DNA of 64,000 nucleotides. It comes from Cellvibrio sp. KY-YJ-3 (lineage in GTDB: Bacteria; Pseudomonadota; Gammaproteobacteria; Pseudomonadales; Cellvibrionaceae). The stretch covers positions 992,001 to 1,056,000 of the forward strand of contig NZ_CP031727.1 of assembly GCF_008806955.1 (NCBI RefSeq), in the 5' to 3' direction. This document shows positions 18,449 to 26,184 of the stretch, in pieces; within the stretch, counting starts at the first letter, position 1, and each line of letters begins with the position of its first letter. The translations under genes and the position numbers were made by a program. The notes under the pieces were generated by a model. It saw only the letters and a program-made list of their open reading frames with translations, searched no databases and was not told the DNA's origin.

Positions 18449-18904
18449 TCACATCTTTCCTTTAATTTCTGCTGATTGAGAATCGTATAGAAGCCAGTTG
18501 GCGGTGGTATGAATAACTTCGTTAGGGTTGCGATGAAATTTTCCTTTCAAAGCACATTCCCAAATCACCAAAACCTTCCACCCCATCGTAATACAAGCCT
18601 GAATATTTCGCTCATCGCGGATTTTATTTGCACCTATCTTTTCTTTCCAAAACTCAACGCGGGTTGATGGCCATTTGAATATGTGGCAACCGTGTGCGTG
18701 CCAGAAGCAGCCATTTATAAAAACAACCGAATGATGTTTTGGGAAAACGAGGTCGGGTTTTCCTGGTAAGTCTTTTCTGTGCAATTGATAACGAAAGCCC
18801 ATCCTGTGCAATCCCTTGCGAATTAGCAGCTCACTACGAGTATTTTTGCTTTTTATACCCGACATCATTGAAGAGCGCTTTTCTGGGGTTGTTATATCTA
18901 CCAT
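18449..18904 (-). CDS. vsr: Very short patch repair endonuclease
   Basis: 151 aa. Conserved Vsr features are all visible: N-terminal TPEKRSSMMSGIKSKNTRSE, the metal-binding Asp51 in GKPDLVFP, Cys/His zinc-type residues and His69/His71 in GCFWHAHGCH, and the WKEKIGANKIRDERN helix. Vsr nicks next to the T of a T:G mismatch that arises when 5-methylcytosine deaminates, so it corrects damage caused by the C5-methyltransferase encoded two genes upstream. All three genes share one strand: methyltransferase, endonuclease, vsr. Confidence 0.96.
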   Translation of the reverse strand: MVDITTPEKRSSMMSGIKSKNTRSELLIRKGLHRMGFRYQLHRKDLPGKPDLVFPKHHSVVFINGCFWHAHGCHIFKWPSTRVEFWKEKIGANKIRDERNIQACITMGWKVLVIWECALKGKFHRNPNEVIHTTANWLLYDSQSAEIKGKM

Positions 18905-18964
18905 AGATTTACTATTTCATGATCTGGTATATCTAAATATACACGTGATTAATATTTTAAAACC

Positions 18965-20170
18965 TCAAGCTTGGTTTTTCTTTACAATATTGAGAAAGCT
19001 ATCAAAGTCTAAAAGCCATTCGCGCTGCTTTTCTGTATAGGTTGAATGAATAGATTTGGGTATTACTAGTCGTAAATTTGAAGCTATCATTTCTTCTGTT
19101 TGGTTAGGTGATATCTTTGGCTGCAAAGTAAATAAATGTTTGTGAGTAATTTTATTTGCTTCAGTTAAAACTTGCCTCCATCTATCCTTACAGGTTGTTT
19201 TTACTCCAAGCATATTGAGCTTTTCAGATGGAAAAACAGTATTTGAATAATGCGTGATTGAAGGAAATAAAAAATCAGGTCTTTTTTTGTTCTCTGTTAT
19301 TGCGCCCCATGAATATGATATTTTTGAAGCATCAAAAATATTTGACAAGTGATTTTCCAATGCGTGGCCAGCCCGAGAACTTCTCCTTTGAATAATGCTT
19401 TGTGAAAACTGTAAAAATTCTTCCACACTGTTTAGTCCCTGACTAAGTCTCTCTTTAATTAAAGCTCCCTCAAGTTGTCGAAACATTGCTTCTTCTGTAT
19501 CCCACCATTTAATAATTGCTTCATCAGCTGAAGAGAAGTCTTTTAACGAACCGCCTACATCTCTGGCAAAATCAGAAAAAGCTTTTGTGTTTGGAAATGT
19601 TAGGCTGCCAAATTTTTTAATTATTTCCTCTAAATAATTTTTTTCGAAATCCGACTTAATTTCAAATCCAAGCTCTTCTAGAATAAATCTTTTTGTTGAA
19701 CTCATGGTTTCTTCATTGTCAGAAAAGTCTAATGCTTTAAGACTTTCTGTGAACTCATCACCGAAGATTTCGTATAACTCCAGTTCAGATTGGGAACCTT
19801 TAGGGGATGTTATGAAAATAAGTGTTTGATCATGTTTCATTGCAACAATTAAAGGGTCGCCAATTTCAGCAAAATCGATGGCAGGGTTGTTTTTATAATA
19901 TAAGCGATATTCTTTTCCTTTGCCCTGATTAGTTCTATCTCTAAACCACCAAGAACATGTCGATTCTAAGGTTGTGGTATCTTCTGGGTCATCAGTTAAT
20001 CTAATAAAGTGTGTAGGTATATCTTGCCTGGCATCTGCACCAAGGAAAAATTTCATTTTTCCAGCGTTAATTTCATGTCCATTTGATCGCTCAGGATCGC
20101 ATTCTACAGCTGTTAAGCGTTTTACAGCTGCGCCAACAATATAATCATTTAATTTTCCAAAGTCAGACAT
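18965..20170 (-). CDS. EcoRII-like type II restriction endonuclease
   Basis: 401 aa, close to the 404 aa I recall for EcoRII. The N-terminal part (about 1-180) matches the B3-like effector-binding domain in general layout (WWFRDRTNQGKGKEYRLYY, DPLIVAMKHDQTLIFITSP). The C-terminal catalytic part (about 245-401) carries QRRSSRAGHALENHL, then KRPDFLFP with Asp299, and VKTTCKDRWRQ with Lys324: the PD-(D/E)xK core of the EcoRII/PspGI group. The likely target is CCWGG or a close relative, cut before the first C. Its start is 13 nt from the methyltransferase stop. Specificity is inferred from family. Confidence 0.9.
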   Translation of the reverse strand: MSDFGKLNDYIVGAAVKRLTAVECDPERSNGHEINAGKMKFFLGADARQDIPTHFIRLTDDPEDTTTLESTCSWWFRDRTNQGKGKEYRLYYKNNPAIDFAEIGDPLIVAMKHDQTLIFITSPKGSQSELELYEIFGDEFTESLKALDFSDNEETMSSTKRFILEELGFEIKSDFEKNYLEEIIKKFGSLTFPNTKAFSDFARDVGGSLKDFSSADEAIIKWWDTEEAMFRQLEGALIKERLSQGLNSVEEFLQFSQSIIQRRSSRAGHALENHLSNIFDASKISYSWGAITENKKRPDFLFPSITHYSNTVFPSEKLNMLGVKTTCKDRWRQVLTEANKITHKHLFTLQPKISPNQTEEMIASNLRLVIPKSIHSTYTEKQREWLLDFDSFLNIVKKNQA

Positions 20171-20183
20171 TTCTTCCCCTTTA

Positions 20184-21431
20184 TTATTTAACCTTACTTT
20201 GCTGATTTTTATCGATTTTCACTTCATTGATTACATATGGAGTTACTATTCTAGCTACTTCAGCGATTACAGGAACAACAACACTGTTGCCAAATTGCTT
20301 ATAAGCTTGTGTATCACTAACAGGAATTTTAAAAGAATCTGGATAACCCATCAGTCTGGCGCATTCACGAGGAGTTAAGCGGCGCGGACGCTTTCGCGAT
20401 CCTTGTGAAACAAGAATTTCTGATCCATCTTTATAGTAACGTGCTGATAAAGTTCGCGTAACGCTATCACCGGTTACTAATCCAAATCCAAAGCCATTGC
20501 CTGCAGCACTATGTTTTTCTTTATATGCTTGAAGGTACGCCCACAAGTTTTCAGTTAATGTGTACTTTGGATTTATTTTACCTTTATCGCCAACTGTATA
20601 AGGCTCTTCTACTTTTTCGTTTCCATCTTGCGAGTGCAGAATTGAGGATAAGCGTGGGCCATTCGATGGTAGTTTTAGTTTATCCCACGAGAAATCATTT
20701 TTATCTCTAAATCCAACAATAATAATTCTCTCTCGATGCTGAGGTGTAAAGTGCTGACCATCTATCACTCTATAATGAACTTCGTAGCCAAGCTCTTCAC
20801 GCAATGTTTGTAAAATAATCTTAAATGTATTTCCTTTGTCATGTGAAACTAGATTTTTAACATTTTCTAGAAGAAATGCTTTTGGTTTTTTCTTGGCAAT
20901 GATACGAGCGACATCGAAAAACAAAGTGCCTTGAGTTGTACACTCAAAGCCATGTGGTCGGCCAAGAGCATTTTTCTTTGAAACTCCAGCAATGCTAAAT
21001 GGTTGACAAGGAAAGCCCGCTAATAAAACGTCATGGTCAGGCACATCAGCTTCATCGACTTGGGTTATGTCGCCAGCAAACATATGTGTTTCGTCCGCAG
21101 GGAAATTGGCAAGATAGGTTTTTTGCGAAAAGGTGTTCCATTCACTTGTAAAGACACAGTGCCCTCCAAATTTTTCGAATCCCATCCTTATTCCACCGAT
21201 CCCGGCGAATAAATCAATAAACGTAAAAGGGTAGTCTTTGTTTGTTTGTGCCGAGATTAGCGGCAAAATGCGCTGACGGATTGCATCCGACAAGTAGGGT
21301 GGCGGTTCATTTTCTCTGACTTCCCAGCGCCTTATTGTTCTCACATCGACACCAAGAATGTCCGCTAAATCACTCTGGCTATATATTGCCCTTGCTTCAC
21401 GCAGTAGATGTAAAGGGTGAATGTCATTCAT
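20184..21431 (-). CDS. Dcm/M.EcoRII-type cytosine-C5 methyltransferase with N-terminal HTH
   Basis: 415 aa from the ATG of MNDIHPLHLL, chosen for GGAG 8 nt upstream; an in-frame ATG at 21464 also exists. Residues about 8-40 form a helix-turn-helix (YSQSDLADILGVDVRTIRRWE), as in M.SsoII/M.EcoRII where this domain autoregulates the system. Motif I is FIDLFAGIGGIRMGF (about 71-85), motif IV GFPCQPFSIAG with nucleophile Cys142, motif VI FLLENVKNL, motif VIII QHRERIIIVGFR, and IX/X at the C-terminus (ECARLMGYPDSF, QFGNSVVVPV). It protects the site cut by the adjacent endonuclease. Confidence 0.94.
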   Translation of the reverse strand: MNDIHPLHLLREARAIYSQSDLADILGVDVRTIRRWEVRENEPPPYLSDAIRQRILPLISAQTNKDYPFTFIDLFAGIGGIRMGFEKFGGHCVFTSEWNTFSQKTYLANFPADETHMFAGDITQVDEADVPDHDVLLAGFPCQPFSIAGVSKKNALGRPHGFECTTQGTLFFDVARIIAKKKPKAFLLENVKNLVSHDKGNTFKIILQTLREELGYEVHYRVIDGQHFTPQHRERIIIVGFRDKNDFSWDKLKLPSNGPRLSSILHSQDGNEKVEEPYTVGDKGKINPKYTLTENLWAYLQAYKEKHSAAGNGFGFGLVTGDSVTRTLSARYYKDGSEILVSQGSRKRPRRLTPRECARLMGYPDSFKIPVSDTQAYKQFGNSVVVPVIAEVARIVTPYVINEVKIDKNQQSKVK

Positions 21432-21509
21432 ATTTTGCACTCCGGCGGGAATAAATGCGGACATAATGCCCTAAAAAATTTCCTTGTGGCAACCATTTTT
21501 TATGTTTTT

Positions 21510-21522
21510 ATATACAGTATAT
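21510..21522. promoter_or_regulatory. Palindrome upstream of methyltransferase gene, candidate operator
   Basis: ATATAC-A-GTATAT is a perfect 6+6 palindrome about 90 nt before the methyltransferase start. It overlaps AT-rich promoter-like sequence. A natural ligand would be the HTH domain of the methyltransferase itself, by analogy with M.SsoII; this is inference. Confidence 0.4.
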
Positions 21523-21630
21523 GTTTAAAAATACAGTGCCCTAATAAATCAATAGGAAATTTCTGCGATAACCAAGAACTCTGCGAAATACTGCCCATTA
21601 CACGCGGAGATTTTGTAAGCGATTGCCGAC

Positions 21631-21654
21631 CATTTTCGTGACGTCACGAAAATG
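21631..21654. repeat. Perfect 24-bp palindrome
   Basis: The half-site CATTTTCGTGAC is followed directly by its exact reverse complement, giving a 24-bp palindrome with TGACGTCA at its centre. It lies between the restriction operon and the DUF1016 gene, about 105 nt before the latter. It may be an operator, a recombination site or a REP-like element. Confidence 0.7.
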
Positions 21655-21758
21655 ATCGTCACATATGGCTAGCGTCCAATCGCCTTGCTTGGTGTGGTTC
21701 AGATGATAAAGTGGCGAAAGCTCATTTAGTTTCCAAATCGGACAGGAGAAAAAACGAC

Positions 21759-21850
21759 ATGGACAATAAACAGGTAGAAGATATGCAATCCCAATTTGAT
21801 GCCTTGGCTAAACGTATGCCGGATGATCTGTTATTCGCCAAATTAGCCTG
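21759..21850 (+). pseudogene. 5' fragment of DUF1016 gene, out of frame with the rest
   Basis: AGGAGAA precedes an ATG (MDNKQVEDMQSQFDALAKRM...) that reads well to DDLLFA at about 21839. The DUF1016 protein continues in a different frame as ISLLIQQARQQLQRSVNTAMVQTYW from about 21842. One missing base near GCC (21837-21839) would reconnect both parts. This is a frameshift mutation, a sequencing error or, less likely, programmed slippage. Confidence 0.65.
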
Positions 21851-21898
21851 CTCATTCAGCAGGCGCGCCAGCAGCTCCAACGCAGCGTCAATACTGCC

Positions 21899-22846
21899 AT
21901 GGTGCAAACTTATTGGCAGATTGGCCAGCTTATAGTCGAGCACGAGCAGCAAGGCGAAAGCCGTGCGGCTTATGGAAAGCAGCAGTTAGAACAGCTTTCT
22001 ACCCGCTTGAGCAATGAGTTCGGCAAAGGGTTTGATGTAACCAACCTGCGCAATATGCGCCGTTTTTATGAGGCGTTCCCGATTCGAGAGACGGTGTCTC
22101 TCGAATTGAGCTGGTCACACTACAACCAGCTCGCCCGCGTTGAAAACCTTCAGGCTCGTGATTGGTATTTGCGTGAGGCCATTCAGCAAACCTGGAGTGT
22201 ACGGGCGCTTGAGCGTCAAATAGCCACGCTTTATTACGAGCGCTTGTTATCCAGTCAAGAAAAAGCTCCAGTGGAAGCAGAGGCCAAAGTCAAGACGCAA
22301 GCCTTGGCCGATAATCCAAAAGATTACTTGCGCGATCCTTATATTCTGGATTTTCTAAGCCTGGATTCGCGCATAAACCAAGAGGCTGATTTAGAGCAAG
22401 GCATTATCAACAACCTACAGCAGTTTTTGTTGGAATTAGGCAAGGGCTTTGCGTTTGTCGAGCGCCAACAGCGCATTCATACTGATGATGGCGACTATTA
22501 CATAGATCTCGTTTTTTACAATTACCTACTGAAGTGTTTTGTTTTGGTGGATTTAAAATTGAATAAACTCAGTCATCAAGATGTTGGGCAAATGGATATG
22601 TATGTGCGCCTTTATGAAGAGCAAAAACGCGGGCCAGAAGATAACCCCACCATCGGTTTGATTCTATGCAGCCAACACAACCAAACGGTTGCGCAATATT
22701 CAGTGTTAAAAGACAGCCAGCAATTGTTTGCGTCCAAATACTTAACTCTACTGCCGAGTGAAGAAGAATTAAAGCGCGAGTTAGAGCGCGAACGGCAGTT
22801 AATTGAAGGACAAATTGGAGAAATGCGAGCCAAATATGATGTTTGA
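21899..22846 (+). CDS. PDDEXK nuclease domain protein, DUF1016 (YhcG) family
   Basis: 315 aa from the first in-frame ATG; the native N-terminus lies in another frame from 21759. The DUF1016 N-domain is visible (YWQIGQLIVEHEQQG, LRNMRRFYEAFP, ELSWSHYNQLARVE, REAIQQTWSVRALERQI), then the nuclease part with FVERQQRIHTDDGDYYIDLVFYN and FVLVDLKLNKLSHQDVGQMDMYV, which holds the D...D-x-K triad. These proteins are often found in defence islands beside restriction systems. The truncated form may still fold because only about 45 residues are lost. Whether it is active is uncertain. Confidence 0.85.
   Translation: MVQTYWQIGQLIVEHEQQGESRAAYGKQQLEQLSTRLSNEFGKGFDVTNLRNMRRFYEAFPIRETVSLELSWSHYNQLARVENLQARDWYLREAIQQTWSVRALERQIATLYYERLLSSQEKAPVEAEAKVKTQALADNPKDYLRDPYILDFLSLDSRINQEADLEQGIINNLQQFLLELGKGFAFVERQQRIHTDDGDYYIDLVFYNYLLKCFVLVDLKLNKLSHQDVGQMDMYVRLYEEQKRGPEDNPTIGLILCSQHNQTVAQYSVLKDSQQLFASKYLTLLPSEEELKRELERERQLIEGQIGEMRAKYDV
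22082..22106. repeat. Perfect hairpin inside DUF1016 coding region
   Basis: ATTCGAGAGAC and GTCTCTCGAAT are exact inverted copies separated by GGT. It encodes the IRETVSLEL region, between the well-conserved FYEAFP and ELSWSHY blocks. It could be a small palindromic insertion tolerated in frame. Confidence 0.6.
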
Positions 22847-22888
22847 TTTTGGTTGCACCAATTACGTAGCGATGCAATTTACACCAAC

Positions 22889-22916
22889 AAAAACGGCTCC
22901 CGAGGGAGCCGTTTTT
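22889..22916. terminator. Bidirectional intrinsic terminator
   Basis: AAAAACGGCTCC, loop CGAG, GGAGCCGTTTTT. It lies between the convergent DUF1016 and PEP-CTERM genes and has a T-run in both directions. Confidence 0.92.
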
Positions 22917-22934
22917 GGTCAATCTGTGTTTGGT

Positions 22935-23552
22935 TTATTTGCGCGCGTTACGACGGGCAAAACCTAAACCGATCAAACCTAAACCGAACAGCGCAAGAGT
23001 GCCTGGTGCTGGAACTTCGGTTTTGCTCAGGGAGACGTTGTCGAGCATGATGCCGATGTTGTCGCCGCCAGCGTGGTTAAACACGATGGAGTTAGCAGTG
23101 TTGCTGCTTACGGTGAAGCTGCGGGTCACGGTTTGCCATGGCGCGGTGGGGCTCAGGGTGAATGATTCACTCAGGAATCCACCCAGGGCCAGGGTGAAGC
23201 TGTCCGCAGATCCGCCACGTTGGTTGCCGGAAATGTCGAAGCTCAGGTTGTAAGTACCTGCGGCAAGTGACAAGAGCGAGCTGGTCAGTATGCCGGCATT
23301 ACCACTTGAACCGTCCAGATCCACACATTTACCGCTACCGCCCGCACAGGTGATGCCCCAGCCGTTGGTATTGGCGACGACATCAACGCTACCGCCGGAT
23401 ACACTCCAGTTGCTGAACGCGTTGTAGTTGAGGGTGGAAGTGCCTGCTGCACCTGCTTCTGCGTCAAAGTTGTCCTGAAAAATGATGCCTGCGTTGGCGC
23501 CAACACTGAAAAGTGCGGCTGCGCCAAGGCTGATGAGTTGTTTGATTTTCAT
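22935..23552 (-). CDS. PEP-CTERM sorting-signal protein, exported
   Basis: 205 aa from the ATG of MKIKQLISLGAAALF, preceded by GGGAAT. The signal peptide ends in GANA. The mature part is a single jelly-roll-like carbohydrate/adhesion module (IIFQDNFDAEAG to IMLDNVSLSK), and the C-terminus is a classical PEP-CTERM tail: VPAPGTLALFGLGLIGLGFARRNARK, given here as the segment from about residue 180. Such proteins are cleaved by an exosortase (EpsH) and released or anchored. No exosortase gene is in this window, so it must be encoded elsewhere. Confidence 0.88.
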   Translation of the reverse strand: MKIKQLISLGAAALFSVGANAGIIFQDNFDAEAGAAGTSTLNYNAFSNWSVSGGSVDVVANTNGWGITCAGGSGKCVDLDGSSGNAGILTSSLLSLAAGTYNLSFDISGNQRGGSADSFTLALGGFLSESFTLSPTAPWQTVTRSFTVSSNTANSIVFNHAGGDNIGIMLDNVSLSKTEVPAPGTLALFGLGLIGLGFARRNARK

Positions 23553-23699
23553 AACAGATTCCCGATGTAAGTTATTGTGACAGGGTATGTATAGCAATTT
23601 TGACGCCATAGTCGCAAGTAATTGATTCCTATCAGTTCATTGAATTTGGCAAAATCACAAATGCATAATTACCCGACACTTTTCGCTGCCAATCCGGTT

Positions 23700-24605
23700 T
23701 TACCCCGGCAAGCCTTCAAAAATCAGCGAGCGATGGATGGCAAAACCCGCTTGCGCGCCATCGCCAATGGCAAAGGTCACGCTGCCCATCGCCCGGCCTA
23801 AATCGCCGCAGGCAAATACACCGGGGATTGAGGTCTGTTTGAAATCGTCGGTTTTCACATAAAACCCTACCGGGCTTTCAGCCAGTTCGCAGCCTAACTC
23901 CTGCGCGATGGGGCTGGCGGGTTTGGTGAGTGAGGCAACAAACAGCCCGGCCAATTCCACCAACCGGCCATTGGCGAGTTTCACCACGGCGGCCTGCTCG
24001 CCGGTAATTTCGGTCACGGCTTCGGTTTCCAGGCGCACATGGCGTGCGGCCAGTTGTTTTAGCTGGAGTTCATCCGGCGTAAAACAATTGTTGGTGAACA
24101 GCGTGGTTGGGCCCCAATCGGGAATTAATAACGCCTGGTGCAGCGAGGCTTCGCTCACCGCGAGTACGCCCAGTGGGCCCTGGTTGAGTTCGTAGCCGTG
24201 GCAGTAGGGGCAATGAAAAACGGTTTTGCCCCAGCGGTCTTGCAGGCCGGTGATGGCGGGTAAGTGATCGCTTACACCGGTGGCGAGCAGCAGGCGTTTG
24301 GCGCTCAGGGTTTGCTGGTCGCGGGTGGTGACCTGGAATAAATCGCCGACTTTTTCCGCGCGCTCCACGGTGCCTTCTATCCAGCTGAGGTTGGGGTAAA
24401 GCAGCAGTTGGGCTTTGGCTTCGCTGGCGATCAGTGCGGGGGATTTGCCGTCCTGCCCCAACACCCCGTGGGAATGGGCGGCAAAACGGTTGCGGCGAAT
24501 GCCGGCATCAATCACCGCCACTTGGCGTCGCCCGCGCGCCAATTGCAGTGCGCCCGCCATACCGGCATAGCTGCCGCCAATCACAATCACATCAAATGTT
24601 TGCAT
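23700..24605 (-). CDS. Thioredoxin-reductase-like NAD(P)/FAD oxidoreductase
   Basis: 301 aa. N-terminal FAD motif VIVIGGSYAGMAGA (about 7-20) and the redox-active pair CPYC (Cys132, Cys135) in VFHCPYCHGYEL define the TrxR-like class; the C-terminal FAD motif is VFACGDLGRAMGSV. Many enzymes of this class lack a thioredoxin partner and serve other thiol substrates. It follows the Rrf2 regulator by 3 nt and so is in its operon, suggesting control by redox or a reactive small molecule. Confidence 0.9.
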   Translation of the reverse strand: MQTFDVIVIGGSYAGMAGALQLARGRRQVAVIDAGIRRNRFAAHSHGVLGQDGKSPALIASEAKAQLLLYPNLSWIEGTVERAEKVGDLFQVTTRDQQTLSAKRLLLATGVSDHLPAITGLQDRWGKTVFHCPYCHGYELNQGPLGVLAVSEASLHQALLIPDWGPTTLFTNNCFTPDELQLKQLAARHVRLETEAVTEITGEQAAVVKLANGRLVELAGLFVASLTKPASPIAQELGCELAESPVGFYVKTDDFKQTSIPGVFACGDLGRAMGSVTFAIGDGAQAGFAIHRSLIFEGLPG

Positions 24606-24608
24606 GGT

Positions 24609-25079
24609 TTACTCCTCGGGAAAAATGGCGTGTTCATGGCTACCGGAGAAGCCACGGGCTTGCATGCGTTGGTGGAAATCCTCGCTGAGCTGCGCGAGGG
24701 TGACGCTGCGGAAATGGTTGAGCAGCAGGGTTTCGGCCTCCAGAAATGCGTGGTTGAGCGCGCTATTCACCGCCGCTTCTACCAAACAGCCCGGTGCTTC
24801 GGTGCGATTGCCCATGGCGAGCAGGGTGGGTTTGTCGAGGGCGAGGTAAATGTCGTGCAGGGTGATGGTGTCCAGCGCGCGGCAAATCTGCCAGCCACCG
24901 CCGTGACCTTTGGCGGAACAAACCAGCTGGTGTTCGCGCAAACCGGCGAGCACACGGCGGATAACCACGGGGTTGGTTTTCATCATATTGGCCAGCGCTT
25001 CCGAGGTCATGGGCACATTGGTCTCGGCCATATGCAGCAGTACATGGAGCACGCCGGAGAGGCGGGAGTCGCGTTTCAT
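24609..25079 (-). CDS. Rrf2-family transcriptional regulator
   Basis: 156 aa. The winged helix has the Rrf2 pattern: LSGVLHVLLHMAE, MTSEALANMMKTNPVVIRRVLAGLREHQLV and the wing AKGHGGGWQICRALDTITLHDIYLAL. Only one cysteine (in the APGCLVEAAV segment) lies where iron-sulphur Rrf2 proteins have three, so it probably does not bind a cluster, and may instead sense thiol oxidation. AAAGGTG precedes the ATG. It leads the operon with the thioredoxin-reductase-like gene. Two matched inverted repeats upstream (25085-25162) are its likely operators. Confidence 0.92.
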   Translation of the reverse strand: MKRDSRLSGVLHVLLHMAETNVPMTSEALANMMKTNPVVIRRVLAGLREHQLVCSAKGHGGGWQICRALDTITLHDIYLALDKPTLLAMGNRTEAPGCLVEAAVNSALNHAFLEAETLLLNHFRSVTLAQLSEDFHQRMQARGFSGSHEHAIFPEE

Positions 25080-25084
25080 AGAGC

Positions 25085-25119
25085 ACCTTTCACGTAATTC
25101 AAGTTGTTACGTGAAAGGT
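25085..25119 (-). promoter_or_regulatory. Candidate Rrf2 operator 1
   Basis: Thirteen-base perfect arms ACCTTTCACGTAA and TTACGTGAAAGGT flank a 9-nt spacer. The core is TCACGTAA-N9-TTACGTGA. The right edge of the site covers the ribosome site of the Rrf2 gene, so a bound regulator could block its own expression. Confidence 0.68.
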
Positions 25120-25133
25120 AGCGCAGATGGAAT

Positions 25134-25162
25134 CATCACGCAACTATTAATGTTGCGTGATG
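25134..25162 (-). promoter_or_regulatory. Candidate Rrf2 operator 2
   Basis: CATCACGCAAC and GTTGCGTGATG, 11-base perfect arms. The core is TCACGCAA-N9-TTGCGTGA, the same spacing as operator 1 and matching it except C/T and G/A at one base per half. Centres are about 46 bp apart. Confidence 0.65.
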
Positions 25163-25193
25163 TGGAATTGGCAGAACCAACCCTGGATTTTTA

Positions 25194-25730
25194 TCAGCCC
25201 GCCAAACGCGCGGCGTATTCCTGCTCAAGTTGGGTATGCACTTTCCAGAAACCGGGCGGGATTTTGCCGTTGAGCACATCGCGCAAAATATTGAGATGGG
25301 TATGCCAGCCACCGGCGACACTCAGGCGCTCGTCCGGGTTAGTGAGGCGGCGATGGGTGACGGTCAGTTTGACCTGATCCTGCTCTGGCGCCAGCTCAAA
25401 ACTCACCTCCGATTCCACCTCCGAACCGGCATTCCAGATATAACTCAGCAGGCGCAGCGGTTCGCAGGCGGTGACTTTGCCGAGCATCGCTACATCGCCC
25501 GCGCAGCTGCTGTATTTGGGCGGCGGAATATCGTGTTCGGGTGAGAGTTCGGAATTGCGGAAAGTGTGTTCCACCTTGCCGCCGATTTGTTGCTCCACGT
25601 TACCCGCCGCCAGCCAGGTGGCGCGTTTGTCGGAATCGGTCAGGTACTGCCAGACCCGTTCAATCGGACCGGGCAGCAGGCGCTCAATGCGCAGGGTATC
25701 CGGGGCGGTCAATACACCGTAGTCGTTCAT
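25194..25730 (-). CDS. SRPBCC (AHSA1/START-like) family protein
   Basis: 178 aa from MNDYGVLTAPDTLRI; AAGGAGATTGAG precedes it. The START-like fold is suggested by LRIERLLPGPIERVWQYLTDSDKRATWLAAG at the N-terminus and GWHTHLNILRDVLNGKIPPGFW near the C-terminus. AHSA1-type members bind hydrophobic ligands or act in stress responses. The partner ArsR gene lies just upstream (stop 25800) on the same strand, an arrangement widespread in proteobacteria. Substrate unknown. Confidence 0.85.
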   Translation of the reverse strand: MNDYGVLTAPDTLRIERLLPGPIERVWQYLTDSDKRATWLAAGNVEQQIGGKVEHTFRNSELSPEHDIPPPKYSSCAGDVAMLGKVTACEPLRLLSYIWNAGSEVESEVSFELAPEQDQVKLTVTHRRLTNPDERLSVAGGWHTHLNILRDVLNGKIPPGFWKVHTQLEQEYAARLAG

Positions 25731-25799
25731 CTCAATCTCCTTTGGCCGAAGCCTGTTGGTGGACAATGAAGGGTCTGACTCGGCGAGTATCGACCCGGT

Positions 25800-26150
25800 T
25801 TATGCTGTTGGATTTTTCGCTTGATCATCCGCCACTAGCGCGGCCGTCAATGCATCCAACCGTTGGTTCCAGAACTGCTCGTAGTGGCGCAGCCATTCGA
25901 TGCCGCCGTGCAGGGGGCGGGTATCCAACGCACAGGTGTGGTTGCGCCCCTGCACGCTGCGCACTACCAACCCCGCGCCTTCCAATACTTTGATGTGTTT
26001 GGAAACCGCCGCGAGTGTCATCTCAAAGGGTGCTGCCAGCTCGCTAATACCGCAGGGCGATTGCGCCAGCCGCGCCACCATCGCGCGCCGTGTTGGGTCG
26101 GCAAGGGCATGAAAAACAGCATCGAGTTGATCGTTCTGATTGTTTACCAT
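25800..26150 (-). CDS. ArsR-family transcriptional regulator
   Basis: 116 aa from MVNNQNDQLDAVF; the reading frame is open 12 codons further but the leading residues are unlikely to be part of the protein. The winged helix is complete: LADPTRRAMVARLAQSPCGISELAAPFEMTLAAVSKHIKVLEGAGLVVR, followed by QGRNHTCALD. No metal-binding cysteine pair is present, so this is probably not a metal sensor. It controls the SRPBCC gene downstream, and two palindromes near its start are likely operators. Confidence 0.93.
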   Translation of the reverse strand: MVNNQNDQLDAVFHALADPTRRAMVARLAQSPCGISELAAPFEMTLAAVSKHIKVLEGAGLVVRSVQGRNHTCALDTRPLHGGIEWLRHYEQFWNQRLDALTAALVADDQAKNPTA

Positions 26151-26155
26151 GTGGT
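26146..26155 (-). promoter_or_regulatory. Candidate ArsR operator 1
   Basis: ACCATGTGGT is a perfect palindrome that overlaps the start codon of the regulator gene, suited to autorepression. Confidence 0.45.
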
Positions 26156-26184
26156 TAAGTATTCCCCCGAATAAATCTATTGTC

